NCBI GenBank assembly: GCA_004145795.1
Contig: SEIO01000023.1
Span: forward strand, 1-44,823
DNA from: Lentibacillus lipolyticus
Lineage (GTDB): Bacteria > Bacillota > Bacilli > Bacillales > Amphibacillaceae
DNA length: 44,823 bases
Direction: 5' to 3'
Shown here one piece after another: positions 1 through 8,239 of the stretch. The translations under genes and the position numbers were made by a program. Under the pieces are notes generated by a model. It was not told the DNA's origin and searched no databases. It saw only the letters and a list, made by a program, of their open reading frames with translations. Every line of letters starts with the position of its first letter. The first letter of the stretch is position 1.

Positions 1-1
1 A

Positions 2-52
2 TTAGCTGCCGATCGTATCAATGCCGAATTAGATCAGCAACAAGCTGCTTAA
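2..52 (+). CDS. 3' end of an unidentified gene (partial)
   Basis: Only the last 16 codons are in the window, reading LAADRINAELDQQQAA and then TAA. I do not recognise the family. The frame is open to the window edge and is followed within 60 bases by a good Rho-independent terminator, which supports a real gene ending here, but an open frame this short could also occur by chance. Confidence 0.45.
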   Translation, partial: LAADRINAELDQQQAA

Positions 53-101
53 AGGAATTTAAAAAATACATCTAAAAAATTCTGCAGGTCTTTGCGTTTT
101 T

Positions 102-143
102 AAAAAGAGCAATTATGAAATTGACTCATTTAATTGCCTTTTT
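102..143 (+). terminator. Rho-independent terminator of the partial upstream gene
   Basis: AAAAAG-A-GCAATT pairs with AATTGC-C-TTTTT (about 12 bp with one bulge) and ends in a run of T. Confidence 0.65.
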
Positions 144-199
144 CATTAAATCATCATCAGCAAGAGGGGTATTTTTTGAGAAAAGTATATAAGTAATCG

Positions 200-252
200 T
201 TTAGGTACCAAGGACAGCCCCTTTCCTTGCTAATTGACAAATGCTAGGCACC
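200..252. repeat. Degenerate REP-like palindromic element
   Basis: The segment starts with GGTACCAAGGACAG and ends with TGCTAGGCACC. Read on the minus strand the end gives AGGTGCCTAGCATTTGTCA, close to the AGGTGCCTGGCACTTTGACA form seen at about 8120 and 9600. A related CCAAGG...CCTGTCCCC stretch lies at 458-485. It looks like a decayed copy of the dispersed repeat family. Confidence 0.4.
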
Positions 253-271
253 TTATACTGGAGGCGAATCT

Positions 272-418
272 ATGATCAAGCTCGACAATTACAACAAAAA
301 ACCATTGTTATTTTCAATCGCAGCAATCCTTGTCATGGCTGGTTTAGCTGACTTAAAAAATAAAGGATTATTCTATCGATTGCTACCGAATTCAATTAAG
401 TCGTTTTTGGAAAAATAG
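272..418 (+). CDS. small hypothetical membrane-associated protein, 48 aa
   Basis: An ATG preceded by GGAGGC at 260-265 opens a 48-codon frame ending TAG. The product starts MIKLDNYNKK, has one hydrophobic stretch at about residues 11-26 (PLLFSIAAILVMAGLA) and a basic C-terminal tail ending FLEK. I do not recognise the family. The ribosome site at proper spacing and a plausible single-pass membrane protein argue that it is real. It stands alone, between a terminator and the nucleoside hydrolase gene. A chance ORF remains possible. Confidence 0.5.
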   Translation: MIKLDNYNKKPLLFSIAAILVMAGLADLKNKGLFYRLLPNSIKSFLEK

Positions 419-589
419 ATAGGACCATAGGGAAAGGCGCCCCGGTCCACACAAAAAAATGGTCCAAGGTTCCTGTCCCCCTGGGCCCTTCCATCGCCAG
501 AACAACTTTCAACCATTTCAACCTCCCCATTGAACAAACATACAAGCAAATGCTTCCTCTTTTTCATATGGTTAGGTAGAGGTGGTTAC

Positions 590-1543
590 ATGAAAAAAAT
601 AATTTTGTTTGCCGATACAGGTATAGATGACTTTATTGCGCTGACTTATGCGCTGAAGAATCCCGAGGTCGATCTTTTGGGCGTGGTCAGTGGTTACGGT
701 AATATCGAACGTAAAAAGACGTATAGGAATGTCGAGTACTTGTTAGAATTGGCAGGCCGAACGGATATTCCTGTTATCGCCGGGGCTACACGTCCCCTGA
801 GTGGTGACGAACCGACCTTTTTTCCTGACATCCATGGCATCGAAGGGCTGGGCCCGATTAATCCTCCGATTCCAGAAGAACGTTATGCAAATCGTTCGAA
901 TTTCAGTAAGCTGTTCGATCTAATCAAGAACAACCGTCATGACGTAACGATCGTGAATGTCGGGCGATGTACCTCGCTGACCATAGCGCATTATTTAAGT
1001 CCCGAAGTGATGGAAAATGTCAAAGAAACCTATTTGATGGGTGGAGCTTTCATGGAACCCGGGAATGCGACTGAAGTAGCGGAAGCGAATTTTTACGGTG
1101 ATCCGATTGCTGCGAACTATGTTTGTCAGCATGTGGCCAACCTGACCATCATACCTTTAAATGTGACAAGAAACGCCTTATTGACGCCAGGAGATGTCGA
1201 TTTCATCGATACTCGTTCAGACTCCCCTTTAGAAGCGATTATCAAACCGATCTTAGATTACTATTACGAAGTCTATCAGCAGCAAGAGCCAGGTATTGCC
1301 GGCACACCGCAGCACGATTTGGCTGCTTTAATGGCTGCGCTTGATATTGACGGGTTGCATGAGTACAAAAGAAGAGAGGTAAAGGTTGCACATGAAGGAG
1401 GCTTTGCATACGGTCAAAGTATCGCTGACTTCCGACCAGGGACGAGTAACTGTTTTGGGCCAACATGTACCAGTATTGCCTTAGAAATGGATCAGGATGT
1501 TTTTGTCTCCAACGTTCTTGACGTATTAGCGAGCCGGGGATAA
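590..1543 (+). CDS. inosine/uridine-preferring nucleoside hydrolase family protein
   Basis: The 317-aa product belongs to the IUNH family, which hydrolyses the N-glycosidic bond of nucleosides to base and ribose. Near the N-terminus ADTGIDDFIAL (about residues 7-17) carries the calcium- and ribose-binding aspartates; HGIEGLG is at about residue 83 and QHDLAALMA (about 243) supplies the conserved late HD pair. No signal peptide, so it is cytoplasmic. The frame is open further upstream, but ATG 590 is preceded by AGGTGGTT and the extra upstream residues are not family-like. It is probably a purine/pyrimidine salvage enzyme; base preference cannot be told from the sequence. It is a single-gene unit. 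Confidence 0.85.
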   Translation: MKKIILFADTGIDDFIALTYALKNPEVDLLGVVSGYGNIERKKTYRNVEYLLELAGRTDIPVIAGATRPLSGDEPTFFPDIHGIEGLGPINPPIPEERYANRSNFSKLFDLIKNNRHDVTIVNVGRCTSLTIAHYLSPEVMENVKETYLMGGAFMEPGNATEVAEANFYGDPIAANYVCQHVANLTIIPLNVTRNALLTPGDVDFIDTRSDSPLEAIIKPILDYYYEVYQQQEPGIAGTPQHDLAALMAALDIDGLHEYKRREVKVAHEGGFAYGQSIADFRPGTSNCFGPTCTSIALEMDQDVFVSNVLDVLASRG

Positions 1544-1685
1544 GTGTTTAACGGATGCTTGGCAGGAAATCTGATCCCAGCCGATAAAATTGCCTATTCA
1601 TGGGGCCCGTTCAAATACATGGCAGCCGTCCGTCATATTTGTTACGCTTAACAAGTATCAAGTTAAAAGCCGGGAAGGTGAGCAT

Positions 1686-1964
1686 ATGGAGCAAACCATC
1701 ATAATTAACGATATGGCGCTGAATGCGACTAACGTTCAGGTGGAAGGGCAAGCGCGAAAAACATTACGGTTCGATTTTCAAGTGACGCACGACATGTACC
1801 ATGATGTCACGACACTGTTGTACGCGAACGATTTTGTCGTCAAAGTACCCGCTAAAAGTCTCGAATTCTCCGCAGTCATTACCAACTATTCTACGTCCAT
1901 TACTAATTTATACGAGCCGGGAGCGGTTGGGGATTTCAGACTCGAACTGACCGAAAAAGAATAG
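1686..1964 (+). CDS. ykvR: DUF3219 family protein (YkvR-like)
   Basis: A 92-aa protein matching the DUF3219/YkvR family of Bacillus by its pattern: IIINDMALNATNV at the start, then HDVTTLLYANDFVVKVP and NYSTSITNLYEPGAVGDFRLEL toward the end (split here as motifs around residues 38 and 65). Function is unknown in the family. ATG 1686 is chosen because GGGAAGGTGAG precedes it at good spacing and because the family starts here; the frame is open farther upstream without a family match. It stands alone, followed by a weak hairpin and the first tandem array. Confidence 0.75.
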   Translation: MEQTIIINDMALNATNVQVEGQARKTLRFDFQVTHDMYHDVTTLLYANDFVVKVPAKSLEFSAVITNYSTSITNLYEPGAVGDFRLELTEKE

Positions 1965-1977
1965 TTTTTAACAGAAG

Positions 1978-2009
1978 AGCCATACACGCTAATATGGTCT
2001 GTGTGGCTG
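1978..2009 (+). terminator. possible terminator after the DUF3219 gene
   Basis: AGCCATAC pairs with GTGTGGCT (8 bp including one wobble) and is followed by GATTTAT. There is no strong T run, so termination is uncertain. Confidence 0.35.
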
Positions 2010-2061
2010 ATTTATGTGCTTACATAATTGATGAAAGCGGCCTAGCCGGGCGGGTTGGGGC

Positions 2062-2270
2062 AACTCGAGCGACGAGCGGAGAAACTCGAGCGACGGAGGG
2101 CCGAACTCGAGCGACAGGCGGGGCAACTCGAGCGACAGGCGGCTCAACTCGAGCGACGGAGGGCCGAACTCGAGCGACAAGCGGAGCAACTCGCGCGAAA
2201 ACCGAAAAAATCGCGCGGCAGTCCACCCCATTCGAGCGACGGGCAGCACAACTCGTTCGACAGCAATCCC
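2062..2270. repeat. 21-bp tandem repeat array 1 (about 10 units, last 4 decayed)
   Basis: Units start at 2062, 2083, 2104, 2125, 2146, 2167, 2188, then less clearly at about 2209, 2229 and 2250. The constant part is AACTCGAGCGAC followed by a variable G-rich 9-mer. The first six are nearly identical; later ones lose the CTCGAG core. Because 21 is a multiple of 3, the array is open in several frames on both strands and yields artefactual ORFs. No start site or domain supports translation. It lies between the DUF3219 gene and tRNA-Pro. Confidence 0.9.
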
Positions 2271-2453
2271 TGCTTGGGCAACAACCGCTCGAATGTAGCG
2301 ACCACACGCCTGTCCAAATGATCCGATCCGCATTCCGCTCTAGACCAAGCAATCTGGCAAACATTCATATCGACATTTTTCTATGAAACTTTATTTCACC
2401 CCGCCTATTGTCTTCACAGCAAATTTTTCCTAAAATATATATAGACGATTGAA

Positions 2454-2527
2454 CGGGATGTAGCTCAGTTTGGTAGAGCACTAGCATGGGGTGCTAGGGG
2501 TCGCAGGTTCAAATCCTGTCATCCCGA
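2454..2527 (+). tRNA. tRNA-Pro (anticodon GGG)
   Basis: A 74-nt cloverleaf can be folded: acceptor CGGGATG/CATCCCG, D-arm GCTC/GAGC, anticodon stem CTAGC/GCTAG with loop ATGGGGT giving anticodon GGG, T-arm with GGTTCAAATCC, discriminator A. CCA is not encoded. It reads the CCC codon and is followed directly by a terminator, so it is a single-gene unit. Confidence 0.93.
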
Positions 2528-2532
2528 TATGG

Positions 2533-2568
2533 AAAAAACTTGAATCCAGCACGGGTTCAAGTTTTTTT
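2533..2568 (+). terminator. Rho-independent terminator of tRNA-Pro
   Basis: AAAAAACTTGAA pairs with TTCAAGTTTTTTT around loop TCCAGCACGGG. Confidence 0.85.
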
Positions 2569-2569
2569 A

Positions 2570-3111
2570 TGGTATGATAACGACAACACGGAATTATGAG
2601 GTTTTTGGTATAGGTTATCAACTATATCTGCCTTTCCACTCGAATATTAGGTTGGCAGGTTTTGTCCTAATGTTCCAATGACACATTTCCCTAAAATAAT
2701 ATTGCCCGGGTAATAAAAATGTGAAATGGTGTCGAAGCTAAGGTGATATTTAACCATTTTACCCAATGTCAAAGTTCCCGCTGCAACAAACAAGGGGACT
2801 TTTCCCCTAATAACGCATTTCTCATCTTGTCAGGATTAATATTTTCTTTATTGTTCATATGGATCGAAACGCTCAAGCCTTGATAAGAATGGCAACTGTT
2901 AACATGACCATTTTTAATTATAAGGTAAGAGGGGGTGTAACCTTCCTCTTTATTTACAGACACAATCAAGTAGGCATGGAAGGAATTACCTGAATGACCT
3001 GCCATTTAAAAAAAGAATTCACGGTTGTTCGATTGCCGAACTATTCTGTTGGATGTAAGATGGTGTTTAGGAAGATGGGTCGGTTCAGATACAGAGGAAG
3101 GGGCAGATGAG
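2570..3111. other. non-coding stretch between tRNA-Pro and the MFS gene
   Basis: No gene can be supported. A 78-codon frame lies on the minus strand at 2769-3005 (IVSVNKEEGYTPSYLIIKNG), but its ATG follows a stop directly and has no ribosome site; it could be a decayed gene fragment. No clear promoter or hairpin was seen. Confidence 0.4.
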
Positions 3112-4527
3112 ATGGCTTCGACGGATTTATCACGTTTTCATCGACGTTTATTGGTGGCGATAACGTTATCGGCATCATTTTTATCGGTTCTGACGCAATT
3201 TTTGCTCATTACGGCGTTTCCAAAAATCATGCAGGAGTTTTCGATTGACTCGACGGACGTACAGTGGCTGACAACCAGCTATATGTTAACGATTGCCGTC
3301 CTTATCCCGATCACGGCGTATTTTATTGATACATTCAAAACAAGGACATTAATGATGACTGCCATGCTTTTGTTTTTCACGGGTACCTTGATTGGATTGC
3401 TTGCCCCTACATTTCCCGTCCTAATTGTAGCGCGCGTCATTCAGGGCATTGGCTCGGGAATCATGATCCCGTTAATGCAGACGATGTTGTTTCTTTTGTA
3501 CCCCAAGGAAAAAAGAGGATACGCAATGGGGCTGGCCGGTCTTGTGATTAACGTTGCGCCTGCGGTTGGTCCGCCGATATCCGGTGTTTTAATTGATTAT
3601 TTCGAGTGGCGTGCGTTGTTCCTGTTAACACTCCCGATTGCAGCATGTATTTTGCTTTTCGTTTTTTTGTATATGCGTAATATTACCGAGCAGCGGGAAA
3701 CGCAGATTGATAGCTTATCGATTCTGTTGTCGACGGTTGGGTTCGGCGGTATGCTTTACGGCTTTAATAAAGTAGAGGAAGCCGGCATAACTGACGCAGT
3801 TGCCATGGCAAGTCTGATTGCAGGCGCTGTGGCACTGGCATTGTTTGTAGTTCGGCAGCTGCGGCTCTCGACACCAATTTTGGAGCTTCGTGTACTGAAA
3901 AAACCAACCTTTGTCTTTGTGGCATTAATTTCCATTATCTCTTTTAGCTTGCTTATATCGACTGAGACGATTTTACCGATGTACGTGCAGAACGCGCAGC
4001 AATTTTCTGCCTATTATGGCGGACTGATTGTGATGCCTGGTGCACTGACACTCGCAGCTATGTCGCTTTTTGCAGGAAGGTTGTTCGATAAATACGGGGC
4101 TAAAAGGATTGCCATCATGGGCTTTGTGTTGCTCTGTTTAAGTACAATCGGATTTCATTTCATTCTTGGGCTAGATACGCCATTTATTATAACGATGATT
4201 TTGTTCATGATAGCCATGGGCGGGGTGGCATTGATTAATATGCCGATCATGACCGCCGGCATCAATGCCCTGCCTGATCATTTGATTCCTCATGGGACCG
4301 CAGTTATTAACACGGCCCGTCAATTTGGTGGTTCATTAGGGTTAACATTTATTATTTCGTTTATCAGCAGTGTCGGGGCCGGCTCTGCTGCTACTATACA
4401 GCCCGCTGCTTATTTGACTGGCGTGAAAACCGCCTTTTTCGTCGCCTTTCTGTTTGCTGTTGCAGGATTAATTTGCTCGCTTTTCCTGGAACGAAGTGGG
4501 CAGTCTGGGTCTGTTAGAAGCAGATAA
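3112..4527 (+). CDS. MFS multidrug efflux transporter, DHA2 (14-TM, EmrB/QacA) type
   Basis: The 471-aa protein has alternating hydrophobic segments consistent with 14 membrane spans. Family marks: PKIMQEFSIDSTDVQWLTTSY after span 1, ARVIQGIGSGIMIPLMQ (motif B region), and NVAPAVGPPISGVLIDYFEW (motif C, antiporter signature) at about residue 145. Closest in style to Bacillus LmrB/MdtP-like exporters that expel drugs by proton antiport. ATG 3112 follows GAGGAAGGGG; the frame runs upstream to 3025 without a good start. It is monocistronic and its 3' end runs into tandem array 2. Substrate cannot be read from the sequence. Confidence 0.85.
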   Translation: MASTDLSRFHRRLLVAITLSASFLSVLTQFLLITAFPKIMQEFSIDSTDVQWLTTSYMLTIAVLIPITAYFIDTFKTRTLMMTAMLLFFTGTLIGLLAPTFPVLIVARVIQGIGSGIMIPLMQTMLFLLYPKEKRGYAMGLAGLVINVAPAVGPPISGVLIDYFEWRALFLLTLPIAACILLFVFLYMRNITEQRETQIDSLSILLSTVGFGGMLYGFNKVEEAGITDAVAMASLIAGAVALALFVVRQLRLSTPILELRVLKKPTFVFVALISIISFSLLISTETILPMYVQNAQQFSAYYGGLIVMPGALTLAAMSLFAGRLFDKYGAKRIAIMGFVLLCLSTIGFHFILGLDTPFIITMILFMIAMGGVALINMPIMTAGINALPDHLIPHGTAVINTARQFGGSLGLTFIISFISSVGAGSAATIQPAAYLTGVKTAFFVAFLFAVAGLICSLFLERSGQSGSVRSR

Positions 4528-4568
4528 TCGAGTTGGGTGGATTGAGTGGGTGCCCGAATTACAAGAGG

Positions 4569-5009
4569 GAATCGCCGTGTCGGAAGCAAGAATCGCCACA
4601 TGAGGATCGGGAATCGCCGTGTCGGAAGCAAGAATCGCCACATGAGGAGCAGGAATCGCCGTGTCGGAAGCAAGAATCGCAACATCAGGAGCAGGAATCG
4701 CCGTGTCGGAAGCAAGAATCGCCGTGTCGGAAGCAAGAATCGCAACATGAGGAGAAGGAATCGCCGTGTCGGAAGTGAGAATCGCCACATGAGGATCGGG
4801 AATCGCCGTGTCGGAAGCAAGAATCGCCGCATGAGAAGCAGGAATCGCCGTGTCAGAAGCAAGAATCGCCACATGAGGAGTGGGAATCGCCGTGTCGGAA
4901 GTGAGAATCGCCACATGAGGAGCGGGAATCGCCGTGTCGGAAGCAAGAATCGCCACATGAGAAGCAGGAATCGCCGCATCACGGAGCAGAATCACCACAT
5001 CAGAACGAT
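4569..5009. repeat. 21-bp tandem repeat array 2 (21 perfectly phased units)
   Basis: GAATCGCC or a one-base variant recurs every 21 bases at 4569, 4590, 4611 and so on up to 4989, giving 21 units with no slip in register. Two unit types alternate: A (GAATCGCCGTGTCGGAAGC) and B (GAATCGCCACATGAGGAGC). Two A units sit side by side at 4695/4716, and the last two units are diverged. The array is open in several frames on both strands (hence spurious Arg-rich and Phe/Leu-rich ORFs) but lacks start signals. It begins about 40 bases after the MFS stop codon. Confidence 0.95.
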
Positions 5010-5082
5010 CGCTATGATCGGCTTGTTCGGTCGATCCAACTGAACAGCCTCAACCACCGTCCCCATGTCCTCTTACCAATAG

Positions 5083-5129
5083 AAAAAAAGACAGGAGCGC
5101 CGAATTCCATTGGCAGCTTCCTGTCTTTT
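5083..5129 (-). terminator. bidirectional Rho-independent terminator
   Basis: AAAAGACAGGA pairs with TCCTGTCTTTT. It directly follows the stop codon of the minus-strand DUF4317 gene, with T runs on both strands. Confidence 0.8.
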
Positions 5130-5133
5130 CCAA

Positions 5134-6324
5134 TCATTCATCCTCTGGTGCTTTTTGGAACAAAGCTTCCGGAATCATTTCAAAGCCTTCAATGACTGTG
5201 TTTTCTTCGACTTCCATCATGAGATAGCTTTTGCCGTCGTAATGAACTTGGCGTACATACCTTAAGTCTTGTGGACGAACGGAGATGTCTGCTATTTTCG
5301 TCTCAATTTTAATCGACTTCGAATTATATTTTGGCACGATGCTGGTTGCTTTAAACTCGTGCTTTTCATCATCTATCACCGTTTTAAAAGCGGATTCGAC
5401 CTTTTCCGTAGTAACGTCATTGATGCCGCTATGTTTTAGAACATTTTCCACATCTTTATAGTCCAGCCTTGGTACGTCTTCCTCCTCGTTTTCTTCCACC
5501 ACCCGATTGATTTCATCATAAACGTTGGAGAGGGTGGAGGTATTGATTGGCTGATCGCCGGCTACGTTTTTGACAACTTCTTCAAACACGATCTTATCCT
5601 GTGCGGCGGTCATGATTTCCTCGGCAGTTAATACTTCTTCGATAAAATGATAGTCGGGCTCATTCTTCTTGCCTGATGCATAAAGGACACGGTTCACATC
5701 TGCCGCGTTATCCGTGATGGCCGGAAACAGGAATCCTGACATCGGGGACTTCAAATTGATGATTGGATCCACGACGATATTATACTTGAACTCTTTTTCC
5801 ACATAGTCAAACAGCAGCTCCTTTTTCGGATCCTGCGTTTTGTTCATACTGCACAAGATAAACGGATTGGCATAAACGGTGTCCTGTTCGCTTTCGTCTG
5901 ACTCCTCACTCTGCCGCTTCCTCGGCTTCATGTATTCACCGCGAATAAAGGTGACGACAATATCCATCTCATATTGCTTATCTTTCAGCATTTTTTCCAC
6001 GAGTTTCAGCATCTGCTCTTTCCAGTCCTCTGTCTCCTCAGCCAACAAGCCCTGGTGAAGGGTGAGCTGGCTGTTATCTTCTGCGTCACGCTGGAACTTT
6101 AACTCAAACAATTTCTCATCCAGCTGGCCTGTCAGCACTTTTTTAAAGTTTTCCATAAACAATTCTTGCTGTTCCTGTTCTAGCATTTCAAATGGCATAC
6201 TCTGGTGGTGGAAAATGTCACTCGACTCTTTCATGATATAAACATTAAAAATATCGTGTATTGTCAGCAGGTCATTATCGACTTTAAACTGTTTGCGAAT
6301 ATCCGCTATGTCTTGCTTATCCAT
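5134..6324 (-). CDS. DUF4317 family protein
   Basis: A 396-aa cytoplasmic protein of the DUF4317 family, recognised from its N-terminal pattern (MDKQDIADIRKQFK, then LLTIHDIFNVYIMKESSDIF). The family has no established function. The middle part is very acidic and charged (about residues 135-150 and 280-300) and there are no membrane spans. A GTG at 6333 is in frame but overlaps the ribosome site; ATG 6324 sits 8 nt after GGGGGAG and is preferred. Monocistronic, ends at a terminator. Confidence 0.8.
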   Translation of the reverse strand: MDKQDIADIRKQFKVDNDLLTIHDIFNVYIMKESSDIFHHQSMPFEMLEQEQQELFMENFKKVLTGQLDEKLFELKFQRDAEDNSQLTLHQGLLAEETEDWKEQMLKLVEKMLKDKQYEMDIVVTFIRGEYMKPRKRQSEESDESEQDTVYANPFILCSMNKTQDPKKELLFDYVEKEFKYNIVVDPIINLKSPMSGFLFPAITDNAADVNRVLYASGKKNEPDYHFIEEVLTAEEIMTAAQDKIVFEEVVKNVAGDQPINTSTLSNVYDEINRVVEENEEEDVPRLDYKDVENVLKHSGINDVTTEKVESAFKTVIDDEKHEFKATSIVPKYNSKSIKIETKIADISVRPQDLRYVRQVHYDGKSYLMMEVEENTVIEGFEMIPEALFQKAPEDE

Positions 6325-6427
6325 TTTTATCACTCCCCCAGGTTAATCATGACGTGTTTTTGTGTGTACACATTGTATCATATTTGAGTTCCAATCATGT
6401 CTCGAATTTTTGTCAACAGCCTCAAGG

Positions 6428-6470
6428 GATATCACCCCGTTTGAACGAGGATAAGCCCGTTTTAAGGTGA
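6428..6470. other. inverted repeat in the divergent intergenic region
   Basis: TATCACC (about 6429) and GGTGATA (6464-6470) form inverted arms around an A/G-rich spacer, between the divergent DUF4317 and pdaC genes. It could be an operator or a weak hairpin; nothing else points to its role. Confidence 0.3.
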
Positions 6471-6580
6471 TAGTAATCTATCATCTCGCAAGTGGGACTC
6501 CACCTCCAGTCTGGTATGCCTGCCTATCGAAAATGTGTTATCATAATCTATGAAACTATAAATGAGAAGGGTGTATCATC

Positions 6581-8029
6581 ATGATTAGACGTATGAAATG
6601 GCCCGGTTGGGTTGTCTTACTATTGGTACTTGCTGTTTGTATTTTGGGGATCAACCAAGTACTGGCTAAGTATTCCTCTGCTGAATCCGACGAACCAGAA
6701 GAGAAAACGCCAGATTCCAGTGTTTATCCCGGTTTGAACCTCCAAACCAAAACAAAAGAAACAGACCTTTATACAACATCCATCAGCCAGCCATACACAG
6801 AAATTTCGTCTATTAATCAACCTATTAATCAATGGATCAATAATCAAAAGGAGACGTTTATAAAAAGTGTAAAGCAGAATAAGCAAACACTTAAACAAAA
6901 CGATTTCCGGGCGCATTTAAATATTCAGGTGGACACACAGAAGATTGCCGAAAAAATATACACATTGGAATTTTCGGCCTATCAAATAGCTGGTGGTGCC
7001 AATGGGACAAATACAGTGAAATCGTTCACCATTGATTTGACCGAGAACAAAATATTAAAGCTCGATGACGTACTGGACATGAACAAGGAAACAATCGAAC
7101 AGATCCAAAAGTTAACGAAGGAAGCTTTATATCGTGATAAAGATGTAAAACCATATATTATGAATGATTTGCTCGAAAAAGCGCTGCAAGATCCAAAGGA
7201 CTGGGAATGGTCCATCAACAATAAAAACATGACCCTTTATTTCGATGAATATGAAATTGCTGCTGGAGCAGCGGGTGAAATCAGGGCAGCCATTCCAATC
7301 GATGAAATAAAACCGTATTTAAACGAAACGTTTGCGAAAAAACTGGATGTCAAGATTCCGGAAAAAGATACGCAAGATAAAGAGGAAACAGATCATCCCA
7401 ATGAGTCAGCCCTTCATCCGGACGGGAAGTATATTGCCTTAACGTTTGATGATGGCCCGGACCCTAACGTTACACCACGTATACTGGAAACGTTGCAAAA
7501 GCATGATGCCAAGGCAACCTTTTTTATGCTGGGGAGTCAAGTAGAATACTACCCAGAACTTGCGAATAAAGTCGAAGAGGCAGGACACGAAATTGGCAAT
7601 CATACGATGCACCATCAAGATTTGACAATCAACCAACAGCCTGCAATCAAACAGGAAGTACAACAGGCAAGCGACATCATTCAACAAGCTACCGGACAAG
7701 CACCATCCTTATTCCGTCCGCCGTATGGAGCATCAAATAAAACGGTGGAGAAGGTTGCCGAAAAGATGGATACACCAATCAGCATGTGGTCAGTCGATTC
7801 ACTCGACTGGAAAAGCCGCAATGCTGATGCGGTACACAAGGAAGTAATGGCCAATGCAGCGCCAGGATCCATTGTACTACTGCACGACATTCATCCCTCG
7901 ACCGCTGATGCATTACCAGAAGTGATAGCCTCTTTGGAAAAGGAAGGCTATCAAATGGTAACCGTATCCCAACTCCTCCAATTGTGGAATGAACAAGGCA
8001 TTGGCCCGTATTACGGAAAAATTGGTTAA
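6581..8029 (+). CDS. pdaC: membrane-anchored polysaccharide deacetylase (PdaC-like)
   Basis: 482 aa in the PdaC layout: an N-terminal signal anchor (residues 8-28, WVVLLLVLAVCILGI), a DUF4163-like domain (about 50-150), a DUF3298-like domain (about 165-250), a charged linker, and a NodB deacetylase domain (about 280-465). NodB motifs are intact: TFDDGPDP (about 287), HEIGNHTMHH (about 336-346, metal histidines), FRPPYGASN, WSVDSLDW and IVLLHDIHPS (late catalytic His). The family removes acetyl groups from peptidoglycan sugars outside the membrane; Bacillus PdaC acts on MurNAc. ATG 6581 follows GAGAAGGGTG. Single gene ending at a strong terminator. Confidence 0.88.
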   Translation: MIRRMKWPGWVVLLLVLAVCILGINQVLAKYSSAESDEPEEKTPDSSVYPGLNLQTKTKETDLYTTSISQPYTEISSINQPINQWINNQKETFIKSVKQNKQTLKQNDFRAHLNIQVDTQKIAEKIYTLEFSAYQIAGGANGTNTVKSFTIDLTENKILKLDDVLDMNKETIEQIQKLTKEALYRDKDVKPYIMNDLLEKALQDPKDWEWSINNKNMTLYFDEYEIAAGAAGEIRAAIPIDEIKPYLNETFAKKLDVKIPEKDTQDKEETDHPNESALHPDGKYIALTFDDGPDPNVTPRILETLQKHDAKATFFMLGSQVEYYPELANKVEEAGHEIGNHTMHHQDLTINQQPAIKQEVQQASDIIQQATGQAPSLFRPPYGASNKTVEKVAEKMDTPISMWSVDSLDWKSRNADAVHKEVMANAAPGSIVLLHDIHPSTADALPEVIASLEKEGYQMVTVSQLLQLWNEQGIGPYYGKIG

Positions 8030-8040
8030 GTAATGGTTCT

Positions 8041-8090
8041 CACAAGCGTATGCCTGCTTCGGAAAAGGCATCGCTTGTGCGTTTTTTTAT
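8041..8090 (+). terminator. Rho-independent terminator after pdaC
   Basis: CACAAGCG-TA-TGCCT pairs with AAGGCA-T-CGCTTGTG and is followed by CGTTTTTTTA. The hairpin and the following AGGAGAAACTCATTTATGACG closely resemble the leader of the BCCT gene at 10212-10292. Confidence 0.85.
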
Positions 8091-8118
8091 TTAGGAGAAA
8101 CTCATTTATGACGTTGTT

Positions 8119-8140
8119 TGGGTGCCTGGCACTTTGACAT
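8119..8140 (+). repeat. REP-like repeat copy (GGTGCCTGGCAC)
   Basis: GGGTGCCTGGCACTTTGACAT contains the 11-bp palindrome GTGCC-T-GGCAC. The terminal TTGACA (8134-8139) could serve as a -35 for the downstream aminotransferase gene, although spacing to GATAAT is 19. Confidence 0.6.
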
Positions 8141-8239
8141 TCAATTATTCCTATCAAGGATAATTGGGTTTACAAATATCAGACAAATAGCTAATATAGA
8201 TAATTAGATTTCACAACGTTTTTTGAGGAGTGTGAAAAT

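Noticed and set aside
373-567. 64-aa minus-strand ORF before the nucleoside hydrolase
   Set aside because: It overlaps the end of the 48-aa gene and REP-like sequence and resembles no family.
2020-2386. Several overlapping Arg/Thr- or Leu-rich ORFs across tandem array 1
   Set aside because: The 21-bp period is a multiple of three, so open frames on both strands are automatic; no ribosome site or domain.
2062-5009. CRISPR arrays
   Set aside because: Repeats are directly tandem with no unique spacers, and no cas genes are present.
4410-5043. Long repetitive ORFs (190, 176 and 165 aa) over tandem array 2
   Set aside because: Same artefact of a 21-bp repeat; they overlap the MFS end and have no start signals.
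8091-8239. SAM riboswitch before the MtnE-like gene, as expected from B. subtilis
   Set aside because: None of the S-box blocks (GAGGTGGAGGGA, CCTCGGCAACA) is present in this short spacer.
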